NCBI RefSeq assembly: GCF_900104665.1
Contig: NZ_LT629969.1
Coordinates: 527,560 to 590,212 of the forward strand
Length of the DNA: 62,653 nt
DNA from: Traorella massiliensis
GTDB lineage: Bacteria > Bacillota_I > Bacilli_A > Erysipelotrichales > Erysipelotrichaceae
Direction of reading: 5' to 3'
Below are positions 55,343 through 62,653 of the stretch, piece by piece. Below the pieces are notes generated by a model, which had not been told where the DNA came from, did not search any database, and saw nothing but the letters and a program-made list of their open reading frames with translations. The translations under genes were made by a program, and so were the position numbers. Positions within the stretch are counted from its first letter, which is position 1; each line of letters opens with the position of its first letter.

Positions 55343-55882
55343 ATGAATACGAAAGATGCGGTCATTCAAAGTTATATGGATTTAGTAATTCAAAAAAATA
55401 CTACTGATGTAAAAGTAGCTGATATTTGTCATAATGCTAATATTTCAAGAAAGACTTTTTATAATTATTTTGCGGATAAACAGGAAATTCTCGAATGTAT
55501 ATTCTGTGAAGAAATAGAAAAAACGATGATCAATGGATTACAATATCAAGTAGATGAAAAAAAAGAAGTAATCGCTACTTATAAGAAATTTTTGAAACAT
55601 AAAGATTTTTTTATGATAGCTATGAAAAGCGAAGGGCAAAATTCACTATTTGATATTATTATTACACATTGTTCAAAGCTTTGCAGGAATTTATATGATC
55701 CCTATATTGAAGATAAGAAAAAACTTGATTATCTATCATATAAATATGCTGCAAGCAGTGCGATGCTGCTTAAAAAATGGATGCATGAAGGAATGGAAGA
55801 ATCAGCAGAGTTTCTTGCGGAGATTTATTTAAGTTCCATTCAAGATCTTTCATCATATAAACACGGTGACAATTATAAATAA
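55343..55882 (+). CDS. TetR/AcrR-family regulator
   Basis: This 179-residue protein has an N-terminal TetR helix-turn-helix (VKVADICHNANISRKTFYNYFADKQEILECI, core TFYNYF about 34-39) and a C-terminal helical ligand or dimer domain resembling TetR_C_8-type regulators (FKLHK-like KKFLKHKDFFMIAM). The ligand and targets are unknown. The nearest candidate is the alcohol dehydrogenase gene 94 bases downstream. The 250-base gap upstream holds no gene that I can see. Confidence 0.82.
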   Translation: MNTKDAVIQSYMDLVIQKNTTDVKVADICHNANISRKTFYNYFADKQEILECIFCEEIEKTMINGLQYQVDEKKEVIATYKKFLKHKDFFMIAMKSEGQNSLFDIIITHCSKLCRNLYDPYIEDKKKLDYLSYKYAASSAMLLKKWMHEGMEESAEFLAEIYLSSIQDLSSYKHGDNYK

Positions 55883-55976
55883 ATGTTACCTTTTTATTTA
55901 CTTTTTATAAAAATCGTTAATGTAAATAAAAGGCTGAAATGGTTATAATAGGATTATCAGAAAGGAGTTTTAAACA

Positions 55977-56999
55977 ATGGAAAGAATGATGAAATGTGCG
56001 ATTTATAAAAGTGCTAAAAACATTGTTGTTGAAGAAAGAGAGATTCCATCAGTAGGGAGCAAAGATGTGTTGGTAAAAAATCTTAGAGCAGGTATCTGTG
56101 GCTCTGATGTAGGAATTTATCTTCATGGCGGTGAGGGGTATGGATTACCTGCGGATTCACAGTTTGGTCATGAGATGATAGGAAGAGTTGCTGAGAAGGG
56201 CTGTGAAGTATCAGATGAAGTTCAAATAGGAGATCTCGTTTTTGTTGATCCAACGAAAAGTACTGAAAATGGAGTTGCAGGTTCAACGGCTGCAGGTGCT
56301 TTCTCTGAATATGCACTAGTAAAAAACGCTGCAATGAATGTTAACTTATATCATTTAGAAGATACTGATTTAGATAAGATGGCTATAATTGAACCATTAT
56401 GTGTAGGTACTAAGGCAGCAGTCAAGGTAGTGCCAAAGCTAGATGAGAAAGTAGTTGTGTTAGGTGCAGGAACCATCGGTCTTTGTGCAGCCGCAAGTCT
56501 TATTGCCAGAGGATTAAAGAAAGTTGTCGTTGTTGATCGTGATCAAAGACGTTTAGAAGCTGCCAAGCATCTTGGTGCAGCAACTGTGAATACAGTAAAT
56601 GTGGATTTAAAAGAAGAGCTCATTCGTTTATTGGGAGCATTTCCAGGTTATTTTCCATTGCCTGATGTAGATATGTATATTGAGGCTTCTGGTTCTTCTG
56701 CTTTATTGAAACAGTGTTTTGATTTTGCAAGAGAAAAAACTCGTTATGCTGTTGTATCTGTTTTGAAGGAAGTTTCTTTAAATGGTATGAATTTTATTGC
56801 AACAGAGCCTATGATCTATGGTTCTAGAGGATATGAACCGGAAACGATCGTTGAGGTTATCGATCATTTACAGAAGAATAAAACTTGTATAGGTGAGATC
56901 GTTACAAAGAAATATTCAATTGATGATTTTCCAAAGGCTATTGAAGATGCCGCTAGTGGAAATCAAATTAAAGTTGTGATCGATTATGAAATGAAGTAA
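55977..56999 (+). CDS. Zinc-type alcohol dehydrogenase-like protein (MDR family)
   Basis: This 340-residue medium-chain dehydrogenase has catalytic zinc ligands in AGICGSDVG (Cys about 40) and FGHEMIG (His-Glu about 64-65), and the Rossmann fingerprint VVVLGAGTIGLCAAA (about 164-178) with Asp in VVVDRDQRR, favouring NAD(H). The four-cysteine structural-zinc loop of ADHs is missing (residues 85-115 have none), as in some threonine or sorbitol dehydrogenase-like members. The substrate is unknown. The ATG has AAAGGAG 9 bases upstream. Confidence 0.85.
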   Translation: MERMMKCAIYKSAKNIVVEEREIPSVGSKDVLVKNLRAGICGSDVGIYLHGGEGYGLPADSQFGHEMIGRVAEKGCEVSDEVQIGDLVFVDPTKSTENGVAGSTAAGAFSEYALVKNAAMNVNLYHLEDTDLDKMAIIEPLCVGTKAAVKVVPKLDEKVVVLGAGTIGLCAAASLIARGLKKVVVVDRDQRRLEAAKHLGAATVNTVNVDLKEELIRLLGAFPGYFPLPDVDMYIEASGSSALLKQCFDFAREKTRYAVVSVLKEVSLNGMNFIATEPMIYGSRGYEPETIVEVIDHLQKNKTCIGEIVTKKYSIDDFPKAIEDAASGNQIKVVIDYEMK

Positions 57000-57022
57000 A
57001 CCAGTCTTTGGTTTACTTTTAA
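56994..57022 (+). terminator. Terminator of the alcohol dehydrogenase gene
   Basis: AAGTAAACC (56994-57002) and GGTTTACTT (57010-57018) flank a 7-base loop, followed by TTAATTTT. The stop codon lies in the first arm. Confidence 0.7.
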
Positions 57023-57082
57023 TTTTGAATTTCATTGTATTCAATCTGAAAGCAGTGTAAAATTGCTGTAGGAGGATACTTT

Positions 57083-58777
57083 ATGAAATTTAGTGAATAT
57101 AAATATGAAAGGCCTGATTTAGAACAGGTACAAAAACATTATGCAGATTATATTGATGAGTTGAAGGAAGCACAGGATGCAGATAAATTTATGGTTGTTT
57201 TTAATAAATTAAACCAAATGCGAAATCATATCACGAGCATGAAAACAATTGCTTCTTTAAGATATACGATCAATACGGCTGATGAGTTTTATGAAAAGGA
57301 GAATGATTATTGGGATGAATATTCGCCTTTTTATCAGCAATTAGATACACGCTTATACAAAACGATTATGGAAAGTGATCTTTTGGATGAATTGAAGAAA
57401 AGAATTCCATCAACTTTTTTTGGTATCATTTCTTGTCAGCTTAAAGCTTTTGATGATGCAATCATGGAAGATTTGCAACAAGAAAATAGGATTGCAACTC
57501 AATATGATAAATTGAAGGCTTCCGCAAAGATTGAATTTGAAGGTAAAATTTATAATTTGCCAGGTATTTCCGCATTATGTGAATCAAAAGATCGTGAACT
57601 TAGAAAAAAAGCAAGTGAAGCTAAATTCAAATTTTATGAAGAACATGAAGCTGAATTTGATCGTATCTACGATGAACTTGTCCAGGTACGTGACAGGATG
57701 GCTAAAAAATTAGGATTCAAAAATTTCACAGAACTCGGCTATCTGCGCATGACCCGTCTTGACTATGATGAAAACATGGTAGCAGATTATCGTAAAGAAG
57801 TCCTTGAAAATGTTGTTCCATTGGCTTGTGAATTGGTAAAAAGACAAAAAGAACGTCTTTGTTTAGATAAGATGGAATATTATGATCTGAATGTTGAGTT
57901 TGAAAGCGGGAATCCAACACCGAAAGGACATTGTAAAGAATTAGTAGAAAAGGCTCGTCAGATGTATCATGAACTTTCAAAGGAAACAGGAGAATTTTTT
58001 GATATGATGATCGATCGTGAGCTTTTGGATCTTGAAAGCAAACCTAATAAAGCTGGAGGGGGATATTGCAGCTATATTAGTGAATATGAATCGCCTTTTA
58101 TCTTTTCTAATTTTAATGGCACCAGTGGTGACGTTGATGTTTTAACGCATGAAGCGGGGCATGCTTTTCAAGTCTATTCTTCAAGACATCATGCCATTCC
58201 TGAATTAGAATTTCCAACATATGAATCTTGTGAAATTCATTCGATGAGCATGGAATTTATTACCTGGCCATGGAGTCATCTTTTCTTTGGTGAAGATACA
58301 GCTAAATATCACTTTTTACACTTGAGCTCAGCTGTGAAATTTTTGCCTTATGGTGTATTGGTCGATCATTTCCAGCATGAGGTTTATAATCATCCGCATA
58401 TGACACCTCAAGAAAGAAAAGCAACATGGCGAAAATTAGAGAAAATGTATCTTCCTTATAAAAATTATGAAGGCTGTGATTTTTTGGAAAGAGGGAATTA
58501 CTGGTTCCAGCAAGGGCATATCTTTTCTGATCCGTTCTATTACATTGATTATACGTTAGCTCAGGCTTGCAGTTTACAGTTTTGGAAAAGATGTCAGGAA
58601 CATGATCCGGACATGTGGAAAGATTATGTTGCTATCTGCAAGGCTGGTGGCACACAAAGCTTCTTGGAAATTGTTAGAACGGCTCATTTAACATCTCCTT
58701 TTGAAAGAGGATCTTTGAAGGAAATCGTAGATTTTGTGAAAATATATTTAGATAATGTTGATGATAAAAAATTATAA
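57083..58777 (+). CDS. M3 family oligoendopeptidase (PepF-like)
   Basis: This 564-residue zinc metallopeptidase degrades peptides in the cytosol. The HExxH site is LTHEAGHAFQVY (about 353-364) with the third ligand in YESCEIHSMSMEF (about 382-394). The N-terminal helical half (YKYERPDLEQVQKHY, YDELVQVRDRMAKKLG) matches the PepF/M3B group. Length is typical. There is no signal peptide. It is monocistronic, with AGGAGG upstream and a strong terminator behind. Confidence 0.92.
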   Translation: MKFSEYKYERPDLEQVQKHYADYIDELKEAQDADKFMVVFNKLNQMRNHITSMKTIASLRYTINTADEFYEKENDYWDEYSPFYQQLDTRLYKTIMESDLLDELKKRIPSTFFGIISCQLKAFDDAIMEDLQQENRIATQYDKLKASAKIEFEGKIYNLPGISALCESKDRELRKKASEAKFKFYEEHEAEFDRIYDELVQVRDRMAKKLGFKNFTELGYLRMTRLDYDENMVADYRKEVLENVVPLACELVKRQKERLCLDKMEYYDLNVEFESGNPTPKGHCKELVEKARQMYHELSKETGEFFDMMIDRELLDLESKPNKAGGGYCSYISEYESPFIFSNFNGTSGDVDVLTHEAGHAFQVYSSRHHAIPELEFPTYESCEIHSMSMEFITWPWSHLFFGEDTAKYHFLHLSSAVKFLPYGVLVDHFQHEVYNHPHMTPQERKATWRKLEKMYLPYKNYEGCDFLERGNYWFQQGHIFSDPFYYIDYTLAQACSLQFWKRCQEHDPDMWKDYVAICKAGGTQSFLEIVRTAHLTSPFERGSLKEIVDFVKIYLDNVDDKKL

Positions 58778-58780
58778 AAG

Positions 58781-58820
58781 AAAAGACTAAAATTCCTGGT
58801 TATGAATTTTAGTCTTTTTT
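58781..58820 (+). terminator. Terminator of the M3 peptidase gene
   Basis: AAAAGACTAAAATTC (58781-58795) and GAATTTTAGTCTTTT (58804-58818) form a perfect 15-base stem with a T-run. Confidence 0.88.
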
Positions 58821-58888
58821 TGATATCCTGTTGTGATTGTATTTTCTACGGAGATTGTTTATAATATGTTGGAATGTTGGAGGGATAT

Positions 58889-60085
58889 ATGGAATCGATT
58901 AAAGCATTTTGTGAAAGAAAACTTCTTGGCTACAGTGTTGATCAATATATTATTATGTTTGTAGTTTTTACAATTTTCTTACCGCATTACTTTTCATTGG
59001 CTGCTATGGTAGGGGTAGCTATTTATCTTATATATACAAAACAGTTAAAAAAAATTATTTTTAATACACCAAGAGGTCATTGGGCACTTATCTTTGGCGC
59101 TCTTTCAATGGCAGTATCACTTTATTATCAGAATTATCGAGGATTTATGCAGTGCGTTGGAATTGTATTTGTAGCGATCTTTATTCTGTATTACCGTAAT
59201 TATGTCGATGAACGCTTATTTACTTTTATCGTAGATACTTGCTGTTTGTTGTCATTGTGCTGTTTCGTATGGGGGTTGCTGGAATATGCTCAGATCGTTG
59301 ATCGTCTGGGTTATCCTTTTGATGAATTTATTGTGGAGGATTCTCCTGCTAATCGAATCAATTCTACTTTTTATAATGCAAATTATTATGGAATGATGAT
59401 TCAGTTTTTAGTGTTGATGTGCCTTTATAAGATTCTTCATGCAAAAACTATTCATCGGGTTGTATTTTATGTAGTGACGATTTTATGTAATCTTTTTGTT
59501 CTTTATTTGAGTGGCTGTCGGGCTGGCTGGTTAAGCTTTTTAGTAACGATACCTCTCATATTCTATATTAATAAGCATAAAAAAACTTCGCTGTTTTTAG
59601 TGCTGATGATAGTTCTTGTTGTTGTGATCGTACTTTTGAATCCGGAGATTTTTCCACGGTTTGATAACATACTTCGTTACTTTTTCAATCGTACAAAAAT
59701 ATGGTTTACAGCAATCAAGGGAATTTGTGAAACCCCATTATTTGGACGAGGACCGAGTGCTTATTATATGATTTATGAAAGTCTGAATGGGCGTAAGGCT
59801 TTTCATTCACATAGTGTGTATCTTGATCCATTGCTTTCTTTTGGTATCGTAGGAGTAGGAATGATTTGTTATTTCGCATGGCCCGTTGTAAAAGAAGTTT
59901 ATCGGTTATATGCTAAAAAAATCAATATTGAATTATTTGCATTAATCATATGTGCTATTTTAGCGGTTTTGATTCATGGTATTTTTGATTATACGGTTTT
60001 TTGGATACAGACAGGTACCGTTTTTCTGTTGATTCTTAATAGTGCCAGTATGTATAAAAAAGATACTAATGATGTTACCTTGTAA
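58889..60085 (+). CDS. O-antigen ligase/Wzy-type membrane protein
   Basis: This protein of 398 residues from the chosen start has about 11 membrane helices and the Wzy_C-like large outer loop with LYLSGCRAGWLSF (about 210-222) and GRGPSAYYMIYE...FHSHSVYLDPLLSFGIVG (about 285-320). Members polymerise or attach polysaccharide to a lipid or protein acceptor at the outer face. No glycosyltransferase genes flank it, so its polymer is unknown. The ATG at 58889 follows TGGAGGG; the ATG at 58874 lies before that site. Confidence 0.82.
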   Translation: MESIKAFCERKLLGYSVDQYIIMFVVFTIFLPHYFSLAAMVGVAIYLIYTKQLKKIIFNTPRGHWALIFGALSMAVSLYYQNYRGFMQCVGIVFVAIFILYYRNYVDERLFTFIVDTCCLLSLCCFVWGLLEYAQIVDRLGYPFDEFIVEDSPANRINSTFYNANYYGMMIQFLVLMCLYKILHAKTIHRVVFYVVTILCNLFVLYLSGCRAGWLSFLVTIPLIFYINKHKKTSLFLVLMIVLVVVIVLLNPEIFPRFDNILRYFFNRTKIWFTAIKGICETPLFGRGPSAYYMIYESLNGRKAFHSHSVYLDPLLSFGIVGVGMICYFAWPVVKEVYRLYAKKINIELFALIICAILAVLIHGIFDYTVFWIQTGTVFLLILNSASMYKKDTNDVTL

Positions 60086-60145
60086 AGCTTTACAAATTAA
60101 AGTATATACGTTAATATAAATTATATAAATGTAAAGAGGTGCAAT

Positions 60146-60892
60146 ATGAAAAAATTAATAACGGTATTAGCGCTGTGTCTACTGGCAGGATGCAGCAGCA
60201 AAGAAACGATTGAAGTAGATTATGTACATGCCAATCATAATGATGTTGCGGAAAAGGTCTTAGGGGAACCGGTTGGTAAAGATGAAACATCAGAAATTTT
60301 TGAAGGATCGGAGAATGTCGATGTGTATTATGAAGTGGTGGATGATAACCAGGTAACTCTATCGGTCTTCAATAATATGGATTATTATTATACAGGTACG
60401 GTAGATTTAGAGGCTTGTGATTTTCAGCTTTCGGTAACTGGTTTGGCTCCATATTCTTATGCTTCAAAAACAGTTGAATGTCCTAATTTTGCAGAAGACA
60501 GTGAATTTACTTTTACTGGCACATTATATGAACGAAATGATGAAAATGCCTACACTACTCCTTTTGAGATTTATTATTATGAAGATGATGAAACGATTTA
60601 TGATTATGTGTTAGATCTTTCTTTAGAGGAAATTACTGAAGATGAATTGAAAAAACTTGCTGACTATCTTTATACTGAAAATATTCTTTCTAATTATGAA
60701 GGTGAGCTATGGGCAAGAGTATATCCGAAAGCCCCTTATGATGAAGCTTATAATGCAAATACAGATGAAGCATGGAATCAGTTAGATAGCGAATCATTTG
60801 TAGGTACGATTTGGGTAGATGCTGAAAATGATATAGCGGAAATTTATGATGGAAAGACGACAGAACTGATTGAAAGAATTAATTATAGATAA
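60146..60892 (+). CDS. Lipoprotein of unknown function
   Basis: This 248-residue protein has a lipoprotein signal (MKKLITVLALCLLAGCSSKE, lipidated Cys about 16). The mature part is acidic and Tyr/Asp-rich and appears to be beta-rich with a domain around NNMDYYYTGTVDLEACDF, similar in flavour to FxLYD-type domains. No enzyme motif is seen. It has an AAAGAGGTG ribosome site and a shared terminator downstream. Confidence 0.75.
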   Translation: MKKLITVLALCLLAGCSSKETIEVDYVHANHNDVAEKVLGEPVGKDETSEIFEGSENVDVYYEVVDDNQVTLSVFNNMDYYYTGTVDLEACDFQLSVTGLAPYSYASKTVECPNFAEDSEFTFTGTLYERNDENAYTTPFEIYYYEDDETIYDYVLDLSLEEITEDELKKLADYLYTENILSNYEGELWARVYPKAPYDEAYNANTDEAWNQLDSESFVGTIWVDAENDIAEIYDGKTTELIERINYR

Positions 60893-60895
60893 GAA

Positions 60896-60925
60896 AAAAC
60901 GCTTCGATTATGAAGCGTTTTAATT
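60896..60925. terminator. Bidirectional terminator
   Basis: AAAACGCTTC (60896-60905) and GAAGCGTTTT (60912-60921) lie between the lipoprotein gene and the convergent apbE, overlapping the apbE stop. Confidence 0.85.
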
Positions 60926-62002
60926 TATGATTTTGGATTCTATATTAGGTGTTGTAAGAATATAATATCCATCTTTTTCACGATAATTTTCATTTTCAAT
61001 TTCATCGGTTTTGTCATAGATCCAGACTGCCTCAGCTTCGATGTTATTTTCTTTTAGCTTTTCTAAATAGGCAACACCTTCCTGATAAGTCATTGTGTAA
61101 AGAGTGGTAGAAAGTATATCGGCAATTCCGCTATCTTTACATAAGATAGTGACACTTTTTGCATGGCGGGCAGGATAAAGAGTATCGGGATCAATAATGT
61201 GATGCATGATATTTCCATCATGAATAAAATAACGCTGATAATCACCACTCGTTACAAAGGCTTCTTGTCCCCCAAGTTCTAACGTGATGATAGATGTTGT
61301 ACTGTTTTGTAAAGCAGGCGTCAGGATTCCAGTACGCCATAAGTCACCATTAAGCTTGTTGCCAAGGAATTCTACATTACCTCCTGCATTGACATACCCA
61401 TTAGCATATCCTTCTTCAAGAAGCATTTCAGTAACTTTTTGAGTTGCATATCCCTTTGCGACTGCTCCAACATCCAGACTGGCACAGGACTGATTCAAAT
61501 AGACAGTATTTTTTTCATCATTGATTTCTACTTTATCCCATCCTGTACATGCTTTAGCGTTTTGCAGTTCTTCTTCAGCAGGTAACACATATTCTTCACC
61601 GTTGAGAGCTTTTTCTCGAACATCGTGCCATAGGCTTAGTACAGGACCTAATGTGACATCAAACTGATAATTGCTTAGCTCACTGTATTCTTTTGAAAGA
61701 AGGAGCATATCAATGATTTCCTGAGATACTTCCACAGGCTGAATACCAGCATTATCATTGATCGTTTTGATATTAGCAACATCATAATCGTGATATTTAT
61801 CGAAAAGAGAATTGTAATATAGAAAAGCATCTGATGCTTTTTTAAAAGCAGCATCAAATTCTTCCTGACTATCTGTATATAGCTGAATAGAAATTACTGT
61901 ATCAAAGCCTGCCTGCATGGTTGAATCATTATATGCCTGTTTTTCTTTTGGAGAACATCCGATAAGCAGAAGGCTGATAAGTAGTAAACTTGTTTTTTTC
62001 AA
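60920..62002 (-). CDS. apbE: FAD:protein FMN transferase ApbE (lipoprotein)
   Basis: This 360-residue lipoprotein from the chosen start attaches FMN covalently to Thr/Ser of target flavoproteins such as RnfG/RnfD or extracellular reductases. Seen: lipobox LLIGCSPKE, FDTVISIQLY, the FAD-binding LDVGAVAKGYATQK and NAGGNVEFLG, and metal/active-site HHIIDPDTLYPA. The TTG at 62002 is preferred because AGGTG lies 7 bases upstream; the ATG at 62047 would add 15 residues before a complete signal peptide. No Rnf or Nqr target is in the window. Confidence 0.9.
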   Translation of the reverse strand: MKKTSLLLISLLLIGCSPKEKQAYNDSTMQAGFDTVISIQLYTDSQEEFDAAFKKASDAFLYYNSLFDKYHDYDVANIKTINDNAGIQPVEVSQEIIDMLLLSKEYSELSNYQFDVTLGPVLSLWHDVREKALNGEEYVLPAEEELQNAKACTGWDKVEINDEKNTVYLNQSCASLDVGAVAKGYATQKVTEMLLEEGYANGYVNAGGNVEFLGNKLNGDLWRTGILTPALQNSTTSIITLELGGQEAFVTSGDYQRYFIHDGNIMHHIIDPDTLYPARHAKSVTILCKDSGIADILSTTLYTMTYQEGVAYLEKLKENNIEAEAVWIYDKTDEIENENYREKDGYYILTTPNIESKIIN

Positions 62003-62261
62003 TTTAATCACCTGTTTTATTATACTGTGAGTATATATATAAATCAAGAAAGGATTGCTTTAGTTATGAGAAAAAACTTTTTTATATATTAGGAAATTTC
62101 ATTTTTTGATTGATAGAAAGATGATGAAAGAAAATAAAAAAAGTTAAGTGTGATTTATGTTATGATAATATATATCATTAATTTGAAATTATAGTATCAT
62201 TATTGTTATTAATATGATATAATATATGTACAAAACATCTCATTTCTGTCAAGGAGGCATC

Positions 62262-62653
62262 ATGAAAGTCTTTTCTCTTTCCAACCGTTTCTATTACCGA
62301 GAATTCCCTGATCTGAAGAACACCGTTCTTCATGATCTTGATGTCTATAACCGTGTCCTTCATAAGGCCTATAAATGTCTTTACGATCGTGCCTATAAGG
62401 GAGCCTCGTTTAAGGACAGCGAGCTTCATCAGCTTCTTAAAAAGCAGTTTCATCTCAATGACTATATCCCTCTGTCTGCTGTCCATGAAGCCAAGGCCCT
62501 GCTAAAGGCTAATGCTGCCTTGAATAAAAAACTGATCCAGAAAACAGATAAAAGAATGAATAGGATCAGAATGAAGATCAGAGAAAAGGAAACGGAACTG
62601 GAAAAGGTCATCTGTGAAAAGGAAAAGATGATCCGGAAAACGAAACTGCATGG
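62262..62653 (+). CDS. TnpB-like (IS200/IS605 OrfB-related) protein, N-terminal part, cut by window end
   Basis: An open frame of 130 codons starts at ATG 62262 after AAGGAGG and a TATAAT box at 62217-62222, and runs off the window. The N-terminus (MKVFSLSNRFYYREFPDLKN) and the motif HLNDYIPLSAVHEAKALLK, followed by a long charged coiled coil (KRMNRIRMKIREKETELEKV), resemble the N-terminal helical region of TnpB-related RNA-guided nucleases. G+C is visibly higher than in the neighbours, consistent with a mobile origin. The RuvC active site lies outside the window, so nuclease identity is unproved. Confidence 0.6.
   Translation, partial: MKVFSLSNRFYYREFPDLKNTVLHDLDVYNRVLHKAYKCLYDRAYKGASFKDSELHQLLKKQFHLNDYIPLSAVHEAKALLKANAALNKKLIQKTDKRMNRIRMKIREKETELEKVICEKEKMIRKTKLH

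Overview
The window is 62.7 kb of low-GC DNA with short intergenic gaps, strong AAGGAGG-type ribosome sites and many hairpin-plus-T-run terminators. The gene content fits an anaerobic gut Firmicute: [FeFe] hydrogenases, long-form HPF, the cdaA-cdaR-glmM operon, CcpA-type and CsoR-type sites, and a surface protein with InlB-type repeats. I place it in Bacillota, probably Erysipelotrichia or a relative. That placement is inference; no rRNA gene is present to confirm it.

Layout. 1-4.3 kb: an IS1634-like insertion sequence, then a large secreted, wall-anchored-looking surface protein. 4.3-9.6 kb: a hydrogen operon with a group B [FeFe] hydrogenase, a thioredoxin-fold 2Fe-2S protein, a PAS-containing sensory [FeFe] hydrogenase and a SpoIIE/PP2C phosphatase, followed by an unknown gene and a YneF-like protein. 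9.6-24.9 kb: mostly housekeeping genes (flavodoxin, plsY, parE-parC, an AI-2E-type permease, a DUF308/papain-like fusion, hpf, an M19 dipeptidase, a zinc phospholipase-like protein, cdaA-cdaR-glmM). 24.9-31.3 kb: a galactoside/galactose module (GH2 hydrolase, aldose 1-epimerase, Mgl-type ABC transporter) with a cre-like site on the transporter promoter.

31.4-47.8 kb is accessory: a small membrane-protein cluster with an XRE regulator, three tRNA genes (Ser, Asp, Gly), Ogt, an XRE protein with tandem helical repeats, a WYL regulator beside a DUF2779 protein, a SpoIID-like protein with four peptidoglycan-binding modules, and a run of small genes (DUF2200, DUF1905, MmcQ/YjbR, DJ-1-like, SIS, VOC, GH1, Nudix, GrpB). 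Four of these accessory genes carry single-base frameshifts, all in homopolymer runs.

47.8-55.1 kb is a metal-efflux block. copA has a near-consensus promoter with a CsoR-type operator. A CopZ-like domain is fused to the end of copA but has its own internal ribosome site, and csoR overlaps the end of copA. Next comes a yybP-ykoY-type manganese riboswitch with a clear terminator/aptamer choice. An IS110-family element lies exactly between the ancestral ribosome site and the start codon of the cation P-type ATPase that the riboswitch would have controlled.

55.1-62.7 kb: a TetR regulator, a zinc alcohol dehydrogenase, an M3 oligopeptidase, an O-antigen-ligase-like membrane protein, a lipoprotein, an ApbE flavin transferase and, cut by the window edge, the N-terminus of a TnpB-like protein.

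Most notable: the riboswitch/IS110/ATPase arrangement, the copA-copZ fusion with an internal start and an A7 tract, the hydrogen-sensing operon with a phosphatase output, the XRE protein with LPFxN repeats, and the DUF308/papain-like fusion.
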